Shown here: piece after piece, positions 57,298 to 64,000 of the stretch
How the letters are laid out: the number at the start of each line of letters is the position of its first letter
Position numbering within the stretch: the first letter of the stretch is position 1
From: Arachnopeziza araneosa
Lineage: Eukaryota > Ascomycota > Leotiomycetes > Helotiales > Arachnopezizaceae
Direction of reading: 5' to 3'
DNA length: 64,000 bases
Assembly (NCBI GenBank): GCA_003988855.1
Contig: QYAI01000032.1
Span: 186,001-250,000, forward strand
Notes under the pieces: model-generated
The model's database searches: none
The model's input: the letters and a program-made list of their open reading frames with translations, nothing else
Told to the model about the DNA's origin: nothing
Made by a program: the position numbers and the translations under genes

Positions 57298-60200
57298 ATG
57301 GCCACAGCGACGGGCTTCGCAGCCACTGGCCACCTTCAGGTACTTCGGAGTCCAGCTGACCATGGCGTCGAGTAAGAGAAATCTACCTCCAGGTTCCATT
57401 CCATCCTTCCACTTACTCTCAATGCTAGCATCGTCCTCGTTCCCGGTACGGGAACTATCTCACCAGAGAAGTGGCCGTTTGCTAATCAAGAATGGCTCGC
57501 CACCCTACCGAGCTCTGGTGCTAGTGCACGCATCCTCGCATATGAATATACTTCGCCATTTACGAGCACCAAACCTTCCTGGGAATCAATTTTGATGCTG
57601 GGGTACGACCTGCTTCAGCATTTAAGTGACGTACGGTTACAGCCAGACTCATCCTCAGTACGCTAAGTCGGCCAGATTCGGTCGCTTTGATTCGTCCATA
57701 TACTTACTCATACCCTTTCAGATCACCAACAAGCCAATTCTAATCGTCTGTCATAGTTTAGGTGGCATGATTATTAAACAAGCTTTGTGTGTCGCTAACA
57801 AACAGTTTCCCCGGTATGGATCAATTGTCAATGCTATTGCCGGCGTCATCTTCCTAAGCACTCCGCATCGATATGGGGATAAGATCACGAGCTTCAATCA
57901 CTTCCGCGACGTCTTGGAAGCAACAATCGGGAAGAGCTTGAAGTTCTCAAACGCCAATATCGAGCAAGAAGGTGCCATTTTGCTTGACCTCGCAGATAGA
58001 TTCGAAGGAATCTCGTTCCGGACCCCCATACTCTCGGTCTATGAACTGAAAGAGACGAAAAACTCAACACAACTACGTCCGAAATACCAACAAGTCAGTC
58101 AAATGCCGTGGTTGAGCTGACGCTAACTTGGAATCTAGTTGGTCGATCGTGAAGCATGCTCAACTCATGCCCCAATGGAAACGGTCATTGGCCTCAATCT
58201 CAATCATTACGACACATGTATTTTTACCAAGAGTCTTGGCGGTGAAGGCTTACATGAGTTCAAAACATTCACTTTTGAAACCTTACATGACGCTGCACAT
58301 CTTGTCGCACTTCGACTCGAGGATGGTAGGTCATAAACATATCGGGGAGTTAGAGACTACCGTTAATATTCTCAGAGGAATATCAATACGCAACGATGAG
58401 TGCTTACTCGCCTACCATGAGTGAGATACCACTCGACGGTAAGTTTAAGGTTGTCTTTCGCCGAATCACTGTACTGACGTTGATAAGTTAATCAATTGGA
58501 ACTCACTGAATGGCCATCAAACAACGCAACACAATGGCCATCGAACAAAGCAACAGAAGGGACATCTCTTTCGGGATTTGAATTAGTATATCCCACAGTT
58601 TCAACCCCTGAAATTCGAAAACCCCTTCACTTACCATGCTTCCTTCTCAACACACATTCGGCAAATACTGATTTCTGCGGCCGCGAAGATATCTTGGAGC
58701 GTCTTGCGGTCGAGCTCTTACCTTCGAAAAATATTATAACAGCATCGGGGACCGGTCTAAGACAATTTGCAATTTGCGGATTTGGGGGGATTGGAAAGAC
58801 AGAAATAGCTCGGGAGTTCTCCCGGCGTCACAAAGCCTCATTCGATGCAGTATTTTGGGTTGTGGCGGATGAGATTGCGAAACTTGACCATAATTATCAG
58901 CAAATTTCGTTGGCTTTAGGGCTCGAAGACGCATCAGAGTGCAAAAGTCAGGTTGTTAGTAGAGAGATTGTGAAAGGCTGGCTCTCAAATCCTCGAAAGG
59001 ATCTATCAGGCTCGGATGACTTTATTCAACCCGGTCAAGCAACTTGGTTGCTTATATTCGACAATGCAGATGACCCAATGATCCTAGCTGACTATTGGCC
59101 CCAGGGTACTGGATCAATTCTGGTCACCAGCCGCGACCCGTTAGCTAAGAGCGTGTTCACGAGAAGGCCTTCAGGCCTAGATCTCGGTCCGCTTACAGAA
59201 AAAGATAGCTTATCCCTATTTAACCATCTTACCACCAATGTCAATGAGCCAGAAGACAATACAGCACGACAAATATCTGATGCGCTTGGTGGAGTTCCTC
59301 TGGCTATCTCCCAGATGGCAGGTATCATCCGTCGGCAGGATCTTACCTTGTCCGAATTCTACGAGCTATACACTGATCATGAAGAACATGCTAGTCTTTA
59401 TGAGACAAAATTTGACACCAATTTGGTTACATATCGTCACTCTCTTTCCACTGTTTGGGCATTTGAGAAACTGAAACCTCAAGCTCGACAATTGTTAGAA
59501 TTGATCTCATTTCTTGATCCAGATGTCATTGGAGAAGACCTTTTAATGGAAGCATCAGTGGAACTATTTTCTGATGGTGCGCAATTCAAGAAAGGTAACT
59601 ACATTGAGGCTCGAGGTGATCTCTTACAATCATCTTTGGTCCATAGAGATAAGCAGAAGCAACAGATATCTGTCCATCGTATTGTACAAGATGCAATCTT
59701 GGCAACAATGGATGCTACGAAGAAGCGATTTATGTTTGACCAAATCGTACGAGTCCTTTGGGCAGGCTGGCCGTCAGCTATGCCCAAACCATCAAAGAAA
59801 CCCGTTTTACCTCAGCCAAAATCAGCTGGTGGTAGGTTACATGTTGGAAGGTGGCCGGTTTGTGCCGCCATTTACCCCCATGTTTTGAAGATACACTTGC
59901 TCTGGCCAACCATTTCGGATCCCTCCGAAGCCACCAGTTTGCATTTTGCAAAGTTGCTGATTGAGGCTGCATGGTACGTATACGATATCATCCCTTTTAC
60001 TTGTGATCCATCCTAATAATACTAGGTATCAAAAAGAACGTGGCCGAACAAAAGAATTTGATGGCTTCTTCGAGACTGCTCGCAATATATGCGAGTCCTC
60101 AACACACCCAGATCGAGATTCAGTGCTCGCAGATATCTATTTTTGCTTGGGAGCTATTGCCATGGATGCAAGCGATTGGGACACAAGCCGTATCTTCAAG

Positions 60201-61006
60201 GAACTTTCTCTCGATCTGGTTGAAAAAATCTGCAAAGAGTTGGGAATTGCCGATGAGAGGCTGTATCTCGCTTACGCAGAGCGAGGGATCTCACGCATCC
60301 AGGACAGAAGATACGAGGAAGGTGAAGCCGATCTGAAGGAGGCACTGCGGATGCGCAAGGCTCTTGGCAACTACATCCCTCGATCGGGAGAGGCAAACTT
60401 GAGCTGGTCGCTTCTTGCCCAGTGCAAGTTTGAAGAATGCAATACACTTCTTCTGGAAAGTTTGGCAGGCAGAGAGAAGGCTCTAGGTAAGGATGATAGG
60501 GAATCTGTGCGGACGGGACTAATTCTTTATGCACTTGGAAACCTCCGAGCTGCGCAAAACCAATGGGATGAGAGTTTTGAATACCACCAAAGAGCGTGGC
60601 GCCACATGCGCGCCACGGTGGGTGAAAGAGATTTCTATACTGCAAATGTCACTCATAAAATTGCTGAGCACTTCATCCGTCTAGGCCGGAGCGAAGACGC
60701 CATGTAAGTACCACCGACTTCCATCGATACTCAAAACAACAATGTCTCTGACTTTGCTCTCTTAGTGCCATGATTAATGCGGCGCTGGACATCTGGTCAG
60801 TTGATCCGAATGCACATAAGAATGAGATTGCTCGTACTACGTTCCTCAAAGGTAAATTATTTGAGGCTACTGGCAAATCACAGAAAGCATCAATTGCGCT
60901 TAGAGTTGCTTGTCGCTTGAGGAAAGACATTACCAAACAGGAGCGAGATGCGAAGAGCTTGACGACAGAAGATTTTGACGAAATTGTTGCTTTCTGGGCG
61001 CATTGA
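57298..61006 (+). CDS. Alpha/beta hydrolase - NB-ARC - TPR receptor (fungal NLR), intact
   Basis: Predicted 1100 aa. Eight exons: 57298-57371, 57429-57630, 57722-58093, 58139-58325, 58376-58438, 58488-59973, 60026-60703, 60766-61006; every junction is in phase. The N-terminal effector is an alpha/beta hydrolase (IVLVPGTGT oxyanion strand; nucleophile elbow CHSLGG with Ser104), of the SesB-like esterase class used by fungal NLRs. The NB-ARC domain starts with the P-loop GFGGIGKT at about 397-404, then LLIFDNADD (Walker B), GSILVTSRDP and LGGVPLAI. The C-terminal part from about 800 is TPR-like, with paired helices (YLAYAERGISRIQDRRYEEGEADLKEALRMR and similar). In this class ligand sensing by repeats is thought to trigger oligomerisation and activate the effector in heterokaryon incompatibility or immunity. 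Target unknown. Confidence 0.92.
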
Positions 61007-61355
61007 TAGTCTCCCCTTTTGCTTCTATGCTAAGACGAGAAGGGTAAATTGATCTTGATATATTTGACCAGAAATCCCACCATATGCCTTTTTTATTTTG
61101 ATACATGTAGCAAAATGTAAAATTGGAGGATCTTTCCTTAGGATTTTCCAGGTAGGACCGACTATGCTTGAAAATAGATTGAAAAGCACGCAGAAGCCTT
61201 TGAGACTAGATTTCTCCTTGAGCAAAGTACTACACAGACGTTTTTTTTTTTTTTACTCGTACAGTAATGGTAGATGGTGTTACTAGGATACAACTTTGAA
61301 ACATGAGGTTATACATTATGGTACAATACGGATGCCACAATCATAGAAATTACCA
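61007..61355. other. Convergent 3' flanks
   Basis: 349 bases between the NLR and CorA-like genes, with a T run of about 13 near 61241. No gene seen. Confidence 0.5.
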
Positions 61356-63222
61356 TCATACAATATGACTCGGATCCTTTCCGCTGATCACCGTCATATC
61401 TCTTTTGAAACCACCACGCCGGTTCCAGAGTCTCACCAAGAACCTTCTCAGAATCTTTGAGTCCCAGAGATAGAGAACGTAAGTAAAAATAGTGATAGGG
61501 ATACATAGGACGAAAAACCACCAGAATCGAACCTTGCTCTGTCCGAGGAGATCGAGGTTCATACCAAACAAGCTGGAGCAGAAGCTGAGGGGGATGAAGA
61601 GCGTCGCAAGAAGGGTCAGCTTCTTTGTTCGTTCAGACTGCTCGATAGCTTTGCGGGATTCTTCGATGGTGGCTTTGTTCATTGCCAAAGTTATGCCTCG
61701 GGTGCACAAATCTGACAACTCGACGCAACGAACGTGGAGTTGTTGGTAATCTTCCAAGAGGCCTTTTGGGGTAAAGGTGCCATCAAAACTATTGGATCCA
61801 ACGGCTTTAACCGTCTCGCTGTCTGAGCTCTGCCGGTGCGAGCCTGTAACAAAGCCTGGTGAAAGAGGCCTTTTCGGCATTGGGCTTTCCGCTTTCGTCC
61901 CATTCAAGCCTTGACTGCTTCTCTCAGCCAGTTTGTGGAGTGCACGAGTGCTATCTTTGAGCTGCTGAGCGTGTCGGTTGAGAATGTTGGAGAAGTATTG
62001 AAAAGTTCCCAACGCGTCAGTAGGAACTCCTTCGGCTATGGTGTTTGTCTGAGTTTGGATCCTCGACTCCATTAGATTCAAGAACTGAACTTCGGAAAAG
62101 GCTGCGTGTGCAAACAACGGGATGCACATTGACAGCGGATCTTGAGGCGCACGACGGGCCAGGTCGACAAGCGCGATCAATGAATCGTACTGCAAAGGAA
62201 GGATTGCAGTGCTTTGCTGAACTTCTGCTGAAGCATTCGCATCTGGATTTAGACGATTATTGGTGGTTCGAAATGCCATCTTGTGATGATGCTGGAGGAC
62301 AGGTAGTGATGTAGCCTTGGATTCAATGTGGCGTGTCCATGGTCCTGGAGGAGACTGTTCCAAAGGTCTACCTTGATCCATCCAGGCAATCACTGATGCT
62401 TATATTAGCAGATATTCTTGCCATATAGCATTGACTCTTACCCGTCCAACCTTTGTCTGTCTTCGTGATACAGAGTGAGATCCATTGCTCAATCACAGAG
62501 AAGCTTGAACACACAGTAGAGTACTCGCGCACTAGAGAGTCTCCGCAGCAGACTCTGGTCGACCTAAGCTGTTGTATCTTGTATGCTGCGAGCTGGGCAG
62601 ATTGATCTGCCCGCTGCGACGCGAGATCCTGTCCACCGAAATCATCGCGATGAAGAAGAGTGCTCACACAGAGTCGAATGATGTTATTTGAGGAACTGGC
62701 GAGTGATGGGAAACTGAATGCATGTCTGTCGATGCTCGAGGAAAGGAAATCCATATGTCGTCTGAAAAACTCCGTGTCGATGTTATACTTGCACCCAATG
62801 ACTGCTAACCACGATGGTGATATGAAGCCTCGAATGAAGACTAATTGTCCTGAGCCCCCCGCTGGAACAGAGGTGGCGGCAGAGAAGGCTTCATGTTGCT
62901 CTTGACTATATTGTTGCACATCCCACACCCCTTCTCCGCTGTTGTATACCACAACTAGATCATGAGGCTGCTCGGACTTGGATGCGTAGAGGATGGTATC
63001 TTCTTTTGATTTCGTGGAGTTGAGACGACTACGGTCTTGTAGCAACCACTCTGCGATATCAACATAGTTGTTTCCCGGGAAGGCAGAGGTGCTCGAATAT
63101 CGTCGTGAGAGCGAGATGATTGCTCTGGTGTAATTTTCAGGCGTAACTGTTTCAGTAAGGGTTAGCTAGGCCATGGATAGATGTTTGAATGAGGCCATAC
63201 GTGTAGACTTTTTGCGCTCCAT
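61356..63222 (-). CDS. CorA-like divalent cation transporter family protein
   Basis: Predicted 587 aa from exons 63222-63201, 63146-62442 and 62392-61356. The tiny first exon (MERKKST) joins LTPENYTRAI. The N-terminal 430 residues are soluble and helical. Two C-terminal membrane segments are clear: LTLLATLFIPLSFCSSLF and WFFVLCIPITIFTYVLYLW. The first ends in the family signature GMN (SLFGMNL), needed for ion selectivity in CorA channels. This is the fungal CorA-like type seen in many multigene families, with a short cytosolic tail (RRGGFKRDMTVISG). Substrate could be Mg2+ or another metal; divergent members may not transport. Convergent with the NLR gene. Confidence 0.85.
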
Positions 63223-63621
63223 GTTTATCGTGTGCCACTGTCATGGTGGAGCATACTTAGTAGTATGTAACGAGAATTTCAATGTTTTGAGAGTCGGACC
63301 AGAAGCTGGACTTCCTGTACGCTGCACAGGGCACAGGGCTATCTTTATCATGGTGAAGAAGGAGGCTGAGGCTGATACAAATCAAGATGAAGAGGAAACG
63401 ACGCAAAATCGCTGATCGACCCGTCCCCTGAGGGATCATCACTCATAGGTAGGCGCTAAGAGCGGGCAGCGGCCTGGGTCGGGCGCTAGAGTTTCTAAGG
63501 TTAATTGCGGGTGGCCGCATCTGCAGCCAAGTGCAAGGCCTCCCCATCAAACGTTTCACATACACTACAGGTTGAAACTGCGGCCCAAATTCCACATCAG
63601 ATATCCAGTCAAGCCTCATTC
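63223..63621. promoter_or_regulatory. Divergent promoter region CorA-like / HAD hydrolase
   Basis: 399 bases between divergent starts. A GC-rich stretch with GGGCGCTA repeats lies near 63450-63490. No definite site. Confidence 0.4.
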
Positions 63622-64000
63622 ATGGCTTCCCTTGAGCCAGAGTGAGTGCATTCCCACACAGACAGCTTTGTATGGCTGTTGACAAGACTCCCACCAGCTT
63701 CCCGCCAATCCGCGCTTGTATTTTCGATATGGATGGGCTACTGATCAACTCCGAAGACATCATCACACTATCCACGAACCAACTGCTGGAAAAGTATGGA
63801 AGGCCTCCCTTGAATCGATCAATTCGAGCTCAGCTCATGGGTGTACCAGACTCGACAAACGGGGACACCTTCCACAACTGGGCTTTGCTACCCATCTCTC
63901 GGGAGCAATTCGCGCGTGAGTCGTCTGAAAATATGCAACGCCTTTTCCCAAGTTGTGAGCCACTGCCAGGCGCAGAGAAGATCCTGTTGAACCTCAACCG
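63622..64000 (+). CDS. HAD-superfamily hydrolase, 3' partial
   Basis: The first 108 residues are visible; the gene runs off the window. The preferred start is ATG 63622 (MASLEP) spliced over 63642-63696 into DFPPIRACIFDMDGLLINSED. The alternative is an unspliced ATG at 63672. The DxD motif (FDMDGLL) is HAD motif I; the cap insertion begins at once (LSTNQLLEKYGRPPL, LMGVPDSTNG), the beta-phosphoglucomutase-like cap-I subclass. Related eukaryotic enzymes (GS1/HDHD1 type) act on small sugar phosphates or pseudouridine 5'-phosphate. Substrate cannot be called from the fragment. Confidence 0.85.

Noticed and set aside
63430..63560. GC-rich stretch considered as a tRNA or structured RNA
   Set aside because: No cloverleaf with T-loop consensus could be formed; probably promoter sequence.
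1..64000. CRISPR arrays, rRNA or bacterial operon features
   Set aside because: None seen; intron content and gene families are those of a fungal nuclear genome.

Overview
The window is nuclear DNA from a filamentous ascomycete. Genes are dense on both strands, carry short GT-AG introns of about 45-100 bp and show typical fungal families. The combination (CIA84, DUF3824, Clr5-TPR, NACHT-ankyrin and hydrolase-NB-ARC-TPR receptors, CE4 deacetylase) suggests a leotiomycete, perhaps Sclerotiniaceae; that placement is inference, not a search result. Exon structures were worked out by hand from splice signals, and the phases of all multi-exon models close unless stated.

Layout. 1-4150: NACHT-ankyrin NLR-like receptor, 5' end off the window, with an apparent frameshift just after the NACHT region. 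4825-5909: unrecognised five-exon gene. 6117-8569 (-): CIA84-like complex I assembly factor. 8955-11210 (-): ATG7. 11582-12764: dCMP deaminase, divergent from ATG7. About 13021-14280: a 1.26-kb element with long terminal inverted repeats and a relict RGG-coding segment, no transposase. 14623-17846 (-): DUF3824 protein. 19242-23495 (-): large orphan protein (1337 aa). 23496-25843: gene-poor, with a minisatellite. 25844-26493: small low-complexity protein. 26901-27322 (-): Ser/Thr-rich surface-like protein. 27715-28920 (-): agmatine deiminase family. 30625-31272: secreted protein. 31613-32321 (-) IMP3 and 32489-33433 (+) mitoribosomal S18, divergent. 33923-35781 (-): Clr5-TPR protein. 36572-39499: Prp6/Prp1 splicing factor. 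39859-42394: HExxH protein. 43080-45106 (-): YPQS-repeat protein. 45570-47486 (-): coiled-coil protein. 48353-48898 and 49474-50424: ribosomal proteins eL30 and uL16. 51674-53365: orphan. 54234-56791: three-module CE4 polysaccharide deacetylase. 57298-61006: intact alpha/beta hydrolase-NB-ARC-TPR NLR (1100 aa). 61356-63222 (-): CorA-like transporter. 63622-end: HAD hydrolase, partial.

Functionally the window mixes housekeeping modules (translation: eL30, uL16, mS18, IMP3; splicing: Prp6; autophagy: ATG7; dTTP supply: dCMP deaminase; complex I assembly: CIA84) with accessory genes (two architecturally different NLR-like receptors at the two ends, a secreted protein, a wall deacetylase, repeat-rich orphans and a MITE-like element). 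The least explained items are the inverted-repeat element at 13.0-14.3 kb, the frameshifted NACHT-ankyrin gene, and the orphan large proteins.
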